Assembly: GCA_014376575.1 (NCBI GenBank)
Contig: JACMRF010000139.1
Location: 1-17,560 of the forward strand
Reading direction: 5' to 3'
DNA: 17,560 nt
From: Undibacterium sp.
Lineage (GTDB): Bacteria; Pseudomonadota; Gammaproteobacteria; Burkholderiales; Burkholderiaceae
A model generated the notes under the pieces. That model did not search any database, was not told the DNA's origin, and was given only the letters and a program-made list of their open reading frames with translations. This document shows, one piece after another, positions 1-9,284 of the stretch; the stretch's first letter is position 1, and the number at the start of each line of letters is the position of its first letter. The position numbers were made by a program, and so were the translations under genes.

Positions 1-93
1 GGCAGTTTTGCTGCGAATGAGGCGCCAATAGCGAGCTATTGGCAACGAAGAGCAGAAAAAATGACCGAAAATGCGCCATCAGCATGTCAATAG
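1..93 (+). other. Possible 3' end of a plus-strand reading frame, unidentified
   Basis: Frame 1 on the plus strand is open from the first base to a TAG at 91-93 and encodes 30 residues, rich in Ala, Glu and Arg (about AANEAPIASYWQRRAEKM in the middle). If real, it is the C-terminus of a gene entering from the left and convergent with hutF. I do not recognise the protein. A perfect inverted repeat lies inside the frame, so this may instead be non-coding repeat sequence that is open by chance. Thirty codons without a stop is weak evidence. Confidence 0.2.
24..43. repeat. Perfect 9-bp inverted repeat with 2-base spacer
   Basis: GCCAATAGC at 24-32 and its exact complement GCTATTGGC at 35-43 are separated by GA. 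A second small hairpin follows (GCACC 93-97, GGTGC 101-105). On the minus strand neither is followed by a T-run, so they are not convincing intrinsic terminators for hutF. A dispersed palindromic repeat or a rho-dependent 3' end structure are the two options I would consider. Confidence 0.55.
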
Positions 94-145
94 CACCGCA
101 GGTGCGCCTAATGGAAAATCTGGGTTTAATGCGGCGACAGCCTAA

Positions 146-1510
146 CTAGAGCTGGCGCAGCTCCCGCATGCAGGCCACATATTCGCGCTGTATGCGTTCC
201 TGCTCGACATGTCTGCCGCCTTGCACCACTTGCCTGCCGCCGACGATCACATCGCGCACCAGATTGTCGTTACCATTAAAAATCCAGCTATTAAGTACTT
301 CGGCCGCTGGCAGGTCTTGCAGATTCGGATGCTGATCGTCGAGCACCAGCATGTCAGCACGTTTGCCTGGCGCCAGTTGCCCGACCTGGCGGCCGCTTGC
401 CTGTGCACCACCTTGCAGGCAGGCTTGCCAGAGAAAATCGCCGACGCGGCGTTGCCCCGGCAACTGCACGATATTGCGGCCTTGCAGCCGCAGGCGCTGG
501 CCGTATTCCATCCAGCGTAATTCTTCGATGACACTTTGCGAAGCGTGGCTATCGGTACCGATACCGAAGCGGCCTTTGGCGGCGATATAGTCGGGCAGAT
601 CAAAGAAACCGTCGCCCAGATTGCCTTCGGTGCTGGTACAAATGCCGGCCACCGCGCCACTGGCGGCGACGCCGGCAAGCTCGGCTTTGTTCAAATGGGT
701 AGCGTGGATCAGAGACCAGCGTTGATCGACTTGCTGGGTCTCTAACAGCAACTCTACCGGGCGCTTGCCAGTGGCGGCGATGCAGGCGTTGACTTCTCTT
801 TGTTGCTCGGCAATATGGATGTGGATCGGGCGCTGTGCCGGCATGGCGGCGACCAGTTCGCGTATCTGGCTCACATTGGCGGCGCGCAAAGAATGCGGCG
901 CCACGCCGATTTCTACCTGACCGCTGCGGCTAGCGTCGAGCTGCTGAACCAGCTGCAAAACCTGCTCGACATTGGTGCTGAAACGGCGCTGATCGGCGCG
1001 CAAAGGCGTGTCATTAAAGTCAGCAAAACTGTACAGCACGGGCAGCATGCTGATGCCCATGCCGGTACTGTTGGCGGCGGCTATCACCTGCCCGGCGGTC
1101 TCTGCCATATCAGGATAAAAAGTGCCATCCGGGGCGCGGTGCAAATAGTGGAATTCGCAAACTGCCGTATAGCCGTGGCGCAGGCATTCTGAATACACTT
1201 GCGCGGCAATCGCCTGCATCTGCTGCGGCGTGATATGCAGCGCGTAGCGGTACATCAGGTCGCGCCAGGTCCAGAAACTGTCAGGGCCTTCGCCGGCGAC
1301 TTCGCTCATGCCAGCCATCGCCCGCTGGAAGGCGTGCGAATGCAGGTTGATCATGCCGGGCAAGACAAATTGTCGTTGCGCTTCATGCGCCTGCGCAGTC
1401 GCACCGCTTTGCACTTCGGTCAGGTCGCCATCGGCATTCCAGTGTAATCGAACATTTTTAGCCCAACCACCGGGCAGCAACGCATTCTCTGCGAACAGAC
1501 TATTGTTCAT
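146..1510 (-). CDS. hutF: Formimidoylglutamate deiminase
   Basis: This enzyme hydrolyses N-formimino-L-glutamate to N-formyl-L-glutamate and ammonia in the cytoplasm, the fourth step of the five-step histidine degradation route. It has the amidohydrolase-superfamily layout: metal ligands H57 and H59 in NLHSHAFQ, H206 in APHSLR, H232 with catalytic-type E235 in HIHIAEQ, H269 in LIHATH, and D320 in GIGTDSHAS. The 454 residues match the usual length for HutF. The start at 1510 was chosen over an upstream in-frame codon at 1549 because it gives an ATGA overlap with the hutG stop and has GGAAAG a few bases before it. Pairing with hutG supports this call over guanine deaminase or a generic chlorohydrolase. 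G+C looks higher here than in hutG (42 of 60 bases at 361-420, hand count). Confidence 0.93.
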   Translation of the reverse strand: MNNSLFAENALLPGGWAKNVRLHWNADGDLTEVQSGATAQAHEAQRQFVLPGMINLHSHAFQRAMAGMSEVAGEGPDSFWTWRDLMYRYALHITPQQMQAIAAQVYSECLRHGYTAVCEFHYLHRAPDGTFYPDMAETAGQVIAAANSTGMGISMLPVLYSFADFNDTPLRADQRRFSTNVEQVLQLVQQLDASRSGQVEIGVAPHSLRAANVSQIRELVAAMPAQRPIHIHIAEQQREVNACIAATGKRPVELLLETQQVDQRWSLIHATHLNKAELAGVAASGAVAGICTSTEGNLGDGFFDLPDYIAAKGRFGIGTDSHASQSVIEELRWMEYGQRLRLQGRNIVQLPGQRRVGDFLWQACLQGGAQASGRQVGQLAPGKRADMLVLDDQHPNLQDLPAAEVLNSWIFNGNDNLVRDVIVGGRQVVQGGRHVEQERIQREYVACMRELRQL

Positions 1511-2328
1511 TGATCGCTTTCCAAATGTTGCGCCGCCCAGCTCAGGCAAGTGGCCAGTAAATCGCGTAACAGCGGCTGCACTTGTGCAGCAAGATCAGGG
1601 CGATAGGCGTAAGGTGCGGCTTCATTCATGTACAGACATTGGCTCATTTCCAGTTGCACTGCATGAATATTGCGTTCTGGCTGGCCGTAATGACGCGTGA
1701 TGTAACCGCCTTTAAAACGGCCATTAAATACATGGCTATAGGTCGGCTCGCTGTGATGATTTTGCATGACATGTGCCAAGGCTTGTTGCAGACCGACAGC
1801 GCAAGAATGCTGATCGGCGGTACCAAAATTAAGGTCAGGCAATTTACCCTGGAAGAAGCGAGGTACCTGCGAGGCGATCGAATGCGCATCCCACAAAATG
1901 GCGATGCCATGTTGAGCGCGCAGCCTTGCCAGCTCGCTCTGCAGTTGCTTGTGATAGGGTTGCCAGTATTGCTGCACGCGGCTCTGTACTTCTGCGGAAG
2001 CAGGATTTTTACCGTCTGGATACAGCGGCTGTTTGGCGAAAGTATCGACCGGGCAAAGACCGGTAGTGTCTTGCCCCGGATAGAGATTACTGTCATCCGA
2101 TGAGCGGTTCAGATCAATCACATAACGTGAATTTTGCGCCTGTATCACCGAGGCACCGAGCTCCTGCGCCATGTTGTAAAGCAGCGGCAAATGCCAGTCG
2201 GTGTCACTTAGATCATCGGCGACGGGCGTTAATTGTGCACGCACATTGTAGGGAATATGCGTACCCACATGCGGCATGGAAATCAATAAGGGAGACTCAC
2301 CTTGAAGGAGATAAAATGGCTGATGCAT
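1507..2328 (-). CDS. hutG: N-formylglutamate deformylase (amidohydrolase)
   Basis: It splits N-formyl-L-glutamate into L-glutamate and formate, the last step of the route that uses HutF. The 273-residue protein carries the conserved blocks of the N-formylglutamate amidohydrolase family: SMPHVGTHIP at 17-26, DTDWHLP at 42-48, YVIDLNRS at 69-76, LWDAHS at 145-150, FKGGYITRHYG at 205-215 and LEMSQ at 226-230. The His and Asp/Glu residues in these blocks are the likely zinc ligands (inference). The stop overlaps the hutF start by four bases, so the two are probably translationally coupled. It lies 49 bases after the SPOR gene on the same strand. An AAGAG about 11 bases before the ATG is only a modest ribosome binding site. 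Confidence 0.93.
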   Translation of the reverse strand: MHQPFYLLQGESPLLISMPHVGTHIPYNVRAQLTPVADDLSDTDWHLPLLYNMAQELGASVIQAQNSRYVIDLNRSSDDSNLYPGQDTTGLCPVDTFAKQPLYPDGKNPASAEVQSRVQQYWQPYHKQLQSELARLRAQHGIAILWDAHSIASQVPRFFQGKLPDLNFGTADQHSCAVGLQQALAHVMQNHHSEPTYSHVFNGRFKGGYITRHYGQPERNIHAVQLEMSQCLYMNEAAPYAYRPDLAAQVQPLLRDLLATCLSWAAQHLESDQ

Positions 2329-2377
2329 GCGGGCTACTCTTTTTCAAATTTGATGTATTGCAAGCTAGCTAAGCCGA

Positions 2378-3064
2378 TCAACTGTGGCTGTAAGCTTGTG
2401 ACGAACAGGCGTGCGCTTCTTGTGCCGGAAAATCTATCTTGATCAGGTCAACCCGGCGTTTTTCTTCCGCGTTCAAGGTGCGCAATTGGTAAGAGAATTT
2501 GATCGCGCTAACCGTACGTGGACCGATACGCGCTGTCCGTACACCTTTGTTGGACAAATTCGCCAGATGGGCTTTTGCCGCCTCTTCGGTTTTAAATACG
2601 CCGAGTGAAATACCCCAACGCATCTCAGATTGATCTTGCACGATAAAGAAATCAGTAATACCAATACGGCGCAATTCGGCTGCTTTTTTATCTGCACCTT
2701 CTTTACTACCCAGCGAGGGAATGTACACCATATTGGTAGCGACTTCCGCGACAGTGGTTTTCATTTGTCTATCGCCTAACGAAAGTGGCTTGAGCTTTTC
2801 TTCAAAATTGCTCGCATCAAGTTGCGCAAAGTTACCGACCTCCACACAAGTGGTGGTGGTAGTAGCCTCATTTTTTTCTGATGGGGGCTCATTGAGTGCG
2901 ATAGCCGCCTTCGCCGAGAGCAGTTGCAAACGATCTGCACTCTGCTCCATTTTCAGGCGTTGCGGTTCATGCGGATCAAACGGCCAGCTGCCGAGATAGC
3001 CGAAATTAAATGCTAACAACAAGGTATTAATGAGTAACAAGGTCCAGAAACAAAATCTCAGCAT
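2378..3064 (-). CDS. Membrane-anchored SPOR-domain protein
   Basis: This 228-residue protein has one N-terminal hydrophobic segment (about residues 4-22) with few charges before it, a polar linker containing a Thr run (68-72), and a C-terminal SPOR-like domain at about 111-180: VYIPSLGSKEGADKKAAELR, then WGISLGVFKTEEAAKAHL and GVRTARIG. SPOR domains bind denuded peptidoglycan glycans, often at the division septum. An inner-membrane anchor with the SPOR part in the periplasm is the likely topology (inference). The gene starts 39 bases after coaX; in related bacteria, as I recall, a SPOR gene often follows birA-coaX. No good Shine-Dalgarno lies before the ATG, so expression may depend on upstream translation. 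The exact role is unknown. Confidence 0.8.
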   Translation of the reverse strand: MLRFCFWTLLLINTLLLAFNFGYLGSWPFDPHEPQRLKMEQSADRLQLLSAKAAIALNEPPSEKNEATTTTTCVEVGNFAQLDASNFEEKLKPLSLGDRQMKTTVAEVATNMVYIPSLGSKEGADKKAAELRRIGITDFFIVQDQSEMRWGISLGVFKTEEAAKAHLANLSNKGVRTARIGPRTVSAIKFSYQLRTLNAEEKRRVDLIKIDFPAQEAHACSSQAYSHS

Positions 3065-3103
3065 GGTGTTGGGGCGCTTAATTAAATTAGATGATCCGCA
3101 AAA

Positions 3104-3886
3104 TTATTGTGTGGCTATTGATTTTGCCACGATAAATAAACCCGTCAAGACCAGATTATCAACGTGTTCACAAGCTATGCCAAGATGCGCAATCAGGTAA
3201 GGCGCGGCGCCGCCGGAAATGATACAACTTACAGGGTAATGCTGCATCTTGAGCTGTGTCTCGTACGCACGGAGTATGGCGCCGACCTGAGCATTGATAC
3301 AGCCGCTGACGATGGCCAGCTCGGTATTGTCAGCGAACAATCTGGTGACAGAGAGGCTTTCCGCTACCTGCGGCAATTGCGCAGTATTTTTTGCCAAGGA
3401 TTGTGCCATCAGTTGTAGACCGGGCAAGATCATGCCACCGATAAAAGTAGCTTCCGATGTTCCCTCTACTGTCACGGCATCGATAGTTGTTGCTGTTCCG
3501 CACGTGACCACCAATAACGATCGGAACGGAAACAAGGCATGCGCACCGATAGCAGAAGCAAAGCGATCGCTGCCTAATTGTGTCGCTTGGGCGTAGGCAT
3601 TCTTGACACCGGCGCAATTAGCTGTAGCGCTAAAGAGCTCGGCCTTGACGCCATCAACACAGCTGGCCAGGAGCAATTCTAATGCATGCCCAATATGCTC
3701 ACCAGCGACATTGGACATGACGATACGAGAGATCGGCAGTACCGCCCAGGCCGGTTTAAGTGTCGGCATCTCGGCATGACTGACGGCACCCTGATGTAAC
3801 CAGACCGGCCCACCCGTCGGCGCGTGCGCCTTACCTACTGTCGCCCATTTAATGCGCGTGTTACCTGCATCAATCAATAAAATCAT
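3104..3886 (-). CDS. coaX: Type III pantothenate kinase
   Basis: It phosphorylates pantothenate with ATP, the first and committing step of coenzyme A synthesis in the cytoplasm. The 260-residue sequence shows the family signatures: phosphate-binding DAGNTRIKW at 6-14, GSDRFASAIGA at 105-115 with the presumed catalytic D107, CGTATTIDAV at 129-138, and GGMILPGLQLM followed by SLAKNTAQLP at 150-172. The type III enzyme needs a monovalent cation and is not feedback-inhibited by CoA (family knowledge). The ATG at 3886 is preceded by AGGA at a suitable distance. It begins 27 bases after the birA stop, so birA and coaX are probably cotranscribed. The baf name used in Bordetella refers to the same family. 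Confidence 0.95.
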   Translation of the reverse strand: MILLIDAGNTRIKWATVGKAHAPTGGPVWLHQGAVSHAEMPTLKPAWAVLPISRIVMSNVAGEHIGHALELLLASCVDGVKAELFSATANCAGVKNAYAQATQLGSDRFASAIGAHALFPFRSLLVVTCGTATTIDAVTVEGTSEATFIGGMILPGLQLMAQSLAKNTAQLPQVAESLSVTRLFADNTELAIVSGCINAQVGAILRAYETQLKMQHYPVSCIISGGAAPYLIAHLGIACEHVDNLVLTGLFIVAKSIATQ

Positions 3887-3913
3887 ACTGATTCCTGGTG
3901 TTTTTTTAAGCTT

Positions 3914-4741
3914 CTAATTGACCGGCGCTGCGCGTAGCGATACATCTCCGGCGACCACGGTAACTTGCCCTTGCGCCGTTTGCAAGACCAGACAACCGGT
4001 TTGATCGACCCCTAGCGCAAGCCCCTCATGCAAGACCTGACCGCGATCCAACACCACGACTGCTTGCCCGGCATGGGCGTGCAAATTGTTCCAGCGCTCG
4101 GAAAATCCCGCAAAGCCCTGCTGGCGGAACTGCTCCATCGCTTTCGCCAGAGCATTGAGCAAATGGGCGATCAGCACATTTTTATCCATCTGCGCGAGCC
4201 ATGGCGCATCTGCCACCGCTTGACCGATGTCGCGTTCCAGCGCATCAGGAATCACCAGATTCAATCCTATGCCGATGACCGCCCAACTGCCGCCATCCAC
4301 AACCCCGGAAGTTTCTATCAGGATGCCAGCGAGCTTCTTTTTTTCTTTGAGAATATCGTTCGGCCACTTCAACTGCACCGGCACACCAAGCGCCAGCAAG
4401 GTCTCTGCTACGGCCACGCCCACCGTCAATGGTAATCCCATCAAGGCCTGAGTCGACTGTGGAAAGTACCAGGCCAGCGAAAAGGTGAGCACACCACCGG
4501 GAACCGAGTGCCACACCCGACCCGCGCGGCCACGGCCAGCAGTCTGGTGTTCAGCTATACGTAATACCGGTGCATACAGGTTATTTAAGCGTGCCATTAA
4601 ATCGGCATTGGTCGAGCCGGTTTCGGCCACGACTTCAACATCCACCTGTTCGCCGTATTGATCACGTAATAGCAGGATTTTTTGTGTATTCAATTTCAAA
4701 TTTGCACCTACAGTGAACGGGCTATTGAGAAAAACACTCAC
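3914..4741 (-). CDS. birA: Biotin--[acetyl-CoA-carboxylase] ligase, no DNA-binding domain
   Basis: It makes biotinyl-5'-AMP and transfers biotin to the carrier lysine of AccB and related proteins. Visible motifs are ETGSTN at 40-45, the biotinyl-AMP loop GRGRAGR at 69-75, KWPNDIL at 125-131, KKKLAGILIE at 134-143 (K136 matches the active-site lysine of the family), and a C-terminal SH3-like part at about 225-270. There is no N-terminal winged helix, so this is a monofunctional ligase and should not repress biotin genes. The start is uncertain: the longest frame begins with GTG at 4741 without a Shine-Dalgarno, while a TTG at 4699 has AGGTG five bases before it and would remove 14 residues. 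It follows the rpoC terminator and probably heads a separate unit with coaX. Confidence 0.92.
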   Translation of the reverse strand: MSVFLNSPFTVGANLKLNTQKILLLRDQYGEQVDVEVVAETGSTNADLMARLNNLYAPVLRIAEHQTAGRGRAGRVWHSVPGGVLTFSLAWYFPQSTQALMGLPLTVGVAVAETLLALGVPVQLKWPNDILKEKKKLAGILIETSGVVDGGSWAVIGIGLNLVIPDALERDIGQAVADAPWLAQMDKNVLIAHLLNALAKAMEQFRQQGFAGFSERWNNLHAHAGQAVVVLDRGQVLHEGLALGVDQTGCLVLQTAQGQVTVVAGDVSLRAAPVN

Positions 4742-4802
4742 TATTCAGCCATGATGAAGATAAATAAAAAAACAAACCTCTCTGTAAGTGTCTAAACGAC
4801 AT

Positions 4803-4837
4803 AAAAAAACGGCACCGGAAATTTCTTCGGTGCCGTT
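4803..4837 (-). terminator. Intrinsic terminator after rpoC
   Basis: On the minus strand a perfect 10-bp stem (AACGGCACCG at 4808-4817 pairs with CGGTGCCGTT at 4828-4837, loop of 10 bases) is followed at once by seven Ts (4803-4809 read as As on the plus strand, partly inside the stem). It begins 25 bases after the rpoC stop and should end the rpoBC transcript. Confidence 0.93.
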
Positions 4838-4861
4838 CTTTATTGAGTTATTTCAACTCAA

Positions 4862-7800
4862 TTATTCGTCACCATCCGCAGCATCGCTAGAGACAACTTC
4901 AGGCATAGGTGCAAAGATTGCTTTTTCAGCGATCAGCAAAGCTGCACGCTCATCGGCTTCCCATGTTTCTTTCAACTTGCGAGCACGGTGGAAAGCCAAA
5001 CCTGTACCGGCCGGAATCAAACGACCGACAATGACGTTTTCTTTCAAGCCGCGCAGAGTATCTTTCTTGCCCATGATCGCTGCTTCTGTGAGAACACGTG
5101 TGGTCTCCTGGAAGGAAGCGGCAGAGATGAATGAGTCAGTCGACAAGGACGCTTTGGTAATACCCAACAAGATATTTTCATACGTTGCAGGGATACCGCC
5201 AGCAGCGACAACACGGTCATTCTCGCCTAACAAATCTGAACGCTCAACTTGCTCGCCCATGATGTAGTTAGCGTCACCAGGTTGAGTCACGACAACGCGA
5301 CGCAACATTTGACGCACGATGACTTCGATGTGCTTGTCATTGATCTTCACGCCTTGCAAACGATACACGTCTTGAACTTCATCAACGATGTAACGTGCCA
5401 GCGCTTCGATACCTAACAGACGCAGAATATCTTGTGGATCAGCTGGACCGTCAACAATCATCTCACCCTTGTTCACAACCTGGCCGTCATGCACCAAAAC
5501 TTGTTTGTCTTTGGTGATCAGGAACTCATGCTTCTCACCGTCCATGTCGGTGATTTCCAAACGTTGCTTACCTTTGGTTTCTTTACCAAACGCAACCGTA
5601 CCTGTGACTTCAGCCAGCATACCAGCGTCTTTTGGTGAACGTGCTTCAAACAATTCAGCAACACGTGGAAGACCACCGGTAATATCACGGGTCTTCTGTG
5701 ATTCAGTCGGGATACGCGCCAGAACCTCACCGACAGTCACTTGCTGACCGTCTTTCACCATAATCAAGGCGCCAACCTGGAAGCCGATGGTTACAGCGTG
5801 TTCTGTACCAGAAATCTTGACCTCGTCTCCAACTTCGCTGAGCAGCTTTACCTGCGGACGCAAAGTTTTGGTGACCGAACCACGACGCTTGGCATCAATC
5901 GCCACCAAAGTTGACAAACCAGTAACATCATCAACTTGCTTAGCAACGGTAACGCCTTCTTCAACGTTCTCAAACTTAACTTTACCGGCGTATTCAGTAA
6001 TGATAGGACGTGTCAACGGATCCCATGTCGCCAAATCAGTACCGGCCTTGATGACCATACCGTCTTTAACGATCAGCGTCGCACCGTAAGGTACTTTATG
6101 ACGCTCACGCTCACGGCCATGATCATCGGTAATCAAGACTTCACCAGAGCGTGAGATCACGATCTGCGCACCCTTGTTATTCGTCACGTAACGCATAGTC
6201 GCTGTAAAGCGAATAGTACCGTTGGATTTAGCTTCAACTGAAGAGGCAACTGCTGCACGGGAAGCGGCACCACCGATGTGGAAAGTACGCATCGTCAACT
6301 GTGTACCTGGCTCACCGATAGACTGAGCAGCGATAACGCCGACTGCTTCACCCGCATTGACCATAGAACCACGGCCAAGATCACGGCCATAACACATGGC
6401 GCACAGACCGTAGCGTGTATCGCAAGTCAATGGTGTGCGTACTTTAACTTCGTCGACACCGAGGCGTTCGATTTCTTCAACCGCTGTTTCGTCGAGCAAA
6501 GTACCTGCATCGTACAGATTAGCTTGCGTCTCTGGATTGACGATATCATTAGCTGCTACGCGACCCAAGATCAATTCGCGCAACGGTACTTGCACTTCAC
6601 CGCCTTCAACGATGGCTTTCATGACTGCGCCATTCGCGGTACCGCAATCATCTTCGATGACGACCAGATCTTGCGTAACGTCAACCAGACGGCGTGTCAG
6701 GTAACCTGAGTTCGCTGTCTTCAATGCGGTATCGGCCAGACCTTTGCGGGCACCGTGAGTAGAAATAAAGTACTGAAGAACGTTCAGACCTTCACGGAAA
6801 TTCGCGGTAATCGGTGTTTCGATAATTGAACCATCCGGTTTCGCCATCAATCCACGCATACCTGCCAGCTGACGAATCTGCGCTGCAGAACCTCGCGCAC
6901 CAGAATCGGCCATCATGTAAATCGCATTAAAAGATTCTTGTGTCCCTTTAGTGCCGTCACGACGGATAACGTCTTCAACTTTGAGCTGATCCATCATGGC
7001 TTTACCGACGTCATCACCAGTCTTGCCCCAGATATCAACCACCTTGTTGTAACGCTCGCCCGCAGTCACCAGACCAGAAGCATATTGCTGCTCGATCTGT
7101 TTGACTTCATGCTCAGCAGCGGCCAGCAAAGTGACTTTTTGTGGAGGTACCAACATATCATCGATACAGATAGAGATACCGGCGCGTGTCGCCAAACGGA
7201 AACCCATTTGCATCAGTTGATCGGCAAACACGACCGTAGCGCGCAGACCGCACTTACGGAATGACGTATCGATCAGTTTAGAAATTTCTTTCTTTTTCAA
7301 CGAACGATTCAATACTGAAAACGGCAAGCCTTTAGGCAAGATTTCAGACAGAATCGCACGACCAACAGTCGTCTCATAACGAGTTACTGTTTTAACGAAT
7401 TCGCCAGTTTCCAGATTCTTTGGATACTCGGTGATACGCACAGTAATGCGTGTCATCAATTCAACTTCCTTGTTGTCCCAAGCGCGGATCGCTTCTGAGA
7501 CGTCAGGGAACATCATGCCCTCGCCCTTACCGTTGATTTTTTCACGGGAGGCGTAGTACAGACCCAACACGATATCTTGCGAAGGTACGATAGACGGTTC
7601 GCCATTGGACGGGAACAGAATATTGTTCGATGCCAGCATCAGCGTGCGTGCTTCCATCTGTGCTTCCACAGACAAAGGTACGTGAACCGCCATTTGATCG
7701 CCGTCGAAGTCGGCGTTGAATGCGGCGCAGACCAATGGATGCAACTGAATCGCTTTACCTTCAATCAAGACCGGCTCGAACGCCTGAATACCCAAACGAT

Positions 7801-9088
7801 GCAGCGTAGGCGCACGGTTCAGCATAATCGGATGTTCGCGAATGACTTCTTCCAAGATATCCCAAACGACTGGCTCTTGAATTTCAACTAATTTTTTTGC
7901 AGCTTTGATCGTTGTTGCCAGACCCATCAATTCCAATTTATTGAAAATGAAAGGCTTGAACAATTCGAGTGCCATTAACTTTGGCAAACCGCACTGATGC
8001 AGTTTCAGTTGTGGACCAACCACGATCACTGAACGACCAGAGTAATCGACGCGCTTACCCAACAAGTTTTGACGGAAACGACCGCCTTTACCTTTGATCA
8101 TCTCAGCGAGAGATTTCAATGGACGCTTGTTTGCGCCTGTCATTGCCTTACCGCGACGACCATTGTCTAGCAAGGAATCGACCGCTTCTTGCAACATCCG
8201 CTTTTCATTGCGCGTAATGATTTCTGGTGCGCGCAATTCCATCAGGCGCTTCAGACGATTATTACGGTTAATGACGCGACGATACAAATCATTCAGATCG
8301 GAAGTCGCAAAACGGCCACCATCCAACGGCACCAATGGACGCAATTCTGGCGGCAACACTGGCAACACTTCCATAATCATCCAGTCTGGCTTAATGCCAG
8401 AGCGTTGGAACGCTTCCAGCACTTTCAGACGTTTGGAGTATTTTTTGATCTTGGCTTCAGATTTTGACTCTTTGAGTTCTACGCGCAGAGTTTCAGCATC
8501 ACGGTCGATATCGATCGAGCGCAACAATTCGCGAATACCTTCAGCACCCATGAAAGCGGTGAATTCGTCACCGTGCTCTTCGTATTTGGCGGCGAAATCA
8601 TCTTCAGACATGATCTGGCATTTTTTCAAAGGCGTCATACCTGGATCGGTCACAACGTAGGCTTCAAAATACAAGACGCGTTCGATATCGCGCAGTGTCA
8701 TATCCAAAACCATACCGAGACGGGATGGCAGGGATTTCAGGAACCAGATGTGCGCAGTTGGTGAAGCCAACTCGATATGACCCATGCGTTCGCGACGCAC
8801 TTTAGCCAGAGTCACTTCAACGCCGCATTTTTCGCAGATCACGCCACGGTGTTTCAGGCGCTTGTATTTACCACACAGGCATTCGTAATCTTTAATTGGG
8901 CCAAAAATCTTCGCGCAAAACAAACCGTCACGCTCTGGCTTGAAAGTACGATAGTTGATGGTTTCCGGCTTTTTAACTTCACCGTAGGACCACGAACGGA
9001 TTTTTTCTGGGGATGCGAGACCAATTTTGATCGCGTCGAATTGTTCATTGGGCTGAACTTGCTTGAATAGATCGAGCAGGGCTTTCAT
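4862..9088 (-). CDS. rpoC: DNA-directed RNA polymerase subunit beta'
   Basis: This is the largest core RNA polymerase subunit, forming the clamp and contributing the catalytic Mg2+ site. The 1408-residue protein carries the N-terminal zinc site (C70, C72, C85, C88), the catalytic NADFDGD at 458-464 with D460, D462 and D464 exactly at the E. coli numbers, and the second zinc site ending in [11 protein letters not shown] (C889, C896, C899; a fourth cysteine lies in EDDCGTANG). [17 protein letters not shown] and [10 protein letters not shown] are other family blocks. The reading frame extends seven codons further up, but the ATG at 9088 gives the family N-terminus MKALLDLF and has AGGAGT in place. 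It follows rpoB after an unusually roomy 224-base gap. No frameshift or missing motif was seen. Confidence 0.98.
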   Translation of the reverse strand: MKALLDLFKQVQPNEQFDAIKIGLASPEKIRSWSYGEVKKPETINYRTFKPERDGLFCAKIFGPIKDYECLCGKYKRLKHRGVICEKCGVEVTLAKVRRERMGHIELASPTAHIWFLKSLPSRLGMVLDMTLRDIERVLYFEAYVVTDPGMTPLKKCQIMSEDDFAAKYEEHGDEFTAFMGAEGIRELLRSIDIDRDAETLRVELKESKSEAKIKKYSKRLKVLEAFQRSGIKPDWMIMEVLPVLPPELRPLVPLDGGRFATSDLNDLYRRVINRNNRLKRLMELRAPEIITRNEKRMLQEAVDSLLDNGRRGKAMTGANKRPLKSLAEMIKGKGGRFRQNLLGKRVDYSGRSVIVVGPQLKLHQCGLPKLMALELFKPFIFNKLELMGLATTIKAAKKLVEIQEPVVWDILEEVIREHPIMLNRAPTLHRLGIQAFEPVLIEGKAIQLHPLVCAAFNADFDGDQMAVHVPLSVEAQMEARTLMLASNNILFPSNGEPSIVPSQDIVLGLYYASREKINGKGEGMMFPDVSEAIRAWDNKEVELMTRITVRITEYPKNLETGEFVKTVTRYETTVGRAILSEILPKGLPFSVLNRSLKKKEISKLIDTSFRKCGLRATVVFADQLMQMGFRLATRAGISICIDDMLVPPQKVTLLAAAEHEVKQIEQQYASGLVTAGERYNKVVDIWGKTGDDVGKAMMDQLKVEDVIRRDGTKGTQESFNAIYMMADSGARGSAAQIRQLAGMRGLMAKPDGSIIETPITANFREGLNVLQYFISTHGARKGLADTALKTANSGYLTRRLVDVTQDLVVIEDDCGTANGAVMKAIVEGGEVQVPLRELILGRVAANDIVNPETQANLYDAGTLLDETAVEEIERLGVDEVKVRTPLTCDTRYGLCAMCYGRDLGRGSMVNAGEAVGVIAAQSIGEPGTQLTMRTFHIGGAASRAAVASSVEAKSNGTIRFTATMRYVTNNKGAQIVISRSGEVLITDDHGRERERHKVPYGATLIVKDGMVIKAGTDLATWDPLTRPIITEYAGKVKFENVEEGVTVAKQVDDVTGLSTLVAIDAKRRGSVTKTLRPQVKLLSEVGDEVKISGTEHAVTIGFQVGALIMVKDGQQVTVGEVLARIPTESQKTRDITGGLPRVAELFEARSPKDAGMLAEVTGTVAFGKETKGKQRLEITDMDGEKHEFLITKDKQVLVHDGQVVNKGEMIVDGPADPQDILRLLGIEALARYIVDEVQDVYRLQGVKINDKHIEVIVRQMLRRVVVTQPGDANYIMGEQVERSDLLGENDRVVAAGGIPATYENILLGITKASLSTDSFISAASFQETTRVLTEAAIMGKKDTLRGLKENVIVGRLIPAGTGLAFHRARKLKETWEADERAALLIAEKAIFAPMPEVVSSDAADGDE

Positions 9089-9094
9089 GAAATC

Positions 9095-9100
9095 ACTCCT
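9095..9100 (-). promoter_or_regulatory. Ribosome binding site of rpoC
   Basis: AGGAGT on the minus strand lies six bases before the ATG at 9088. It decides the rpoC start against an in-frame codon further upstream at 9109. Confidence 0.85.
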
Positions 9101-9165
9101 GTGAGGCACAACACTTTTTAGCTAAATGGCATTAACGAAATAATTATTTGTCTAACCCTGTTCGC

Positions 9166-9212
9166 ATCAGCGGGAGAGCCCGGGAGATTTTAATCACACA
9201 AGTTCCGCTGAT
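9166..9212. repeat. Inverted repeat in the rpoB-rpoC gap
   Basis: ATCAGCGG at 9166-9173 is matched by its perfect complement CCGCTGAT at 9205-9212, with 31 bases between. It lies inside the transcribed leader of rpoC. A processing or structural site is possible; the long loop makes chance pairing plausible too. Confidence 0.4.
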
Positions 9213-9253
9213 ACCGGGTACAAAAAATTACATCACTGGCTACCACCTGAATG

Positions 9254-9284
9254 ACCAACGCCCGAAATGAATTCGGGCGGTGGT
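9254..9284 (-). promoter_or_regulatory. Strong hairpin just downstream of the rpoB stop
   Basis: CGCCCGAA (9259-9266) pairs with TTCGGGCG (9272-9279) over a five-base loop; after one mismatch, ACCA (9254-9257) pairs with TGGT (9281-9284). It starts about 28 bases after the rpoB stop in the direction of transcription. On the minus strand no T-run follows, so it should not terminate rpoBC. The five Ts at 9284-9288 lie on the other side and would only serve plus-strand transcripts. A 3' stabiliser or RNase processing site between rpoB and rpoC is the simplest reading. Confidence 0.5.

Noticed and set aside
24..105. Terminator for hutF
   Set aside because: Neither hairpin is followed by a T-run in the direction of hutF transcription.
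800..1192. Plus-strand open frame of 130 codons inside hutF
   Set aside because: Antisense shadow of a G+C-rich gene with clear amidohydrolase motifs on the minus strand.
6278..6709. Plus-strand open frame of 143 codons
   Set aside because: It lies wholly antisense to rpoC, resembles no family, and has no ribosome binding site of note. The other plus-strand frames within rpoC and rpoB (for example 8094-8660) were dropped for the same reason.
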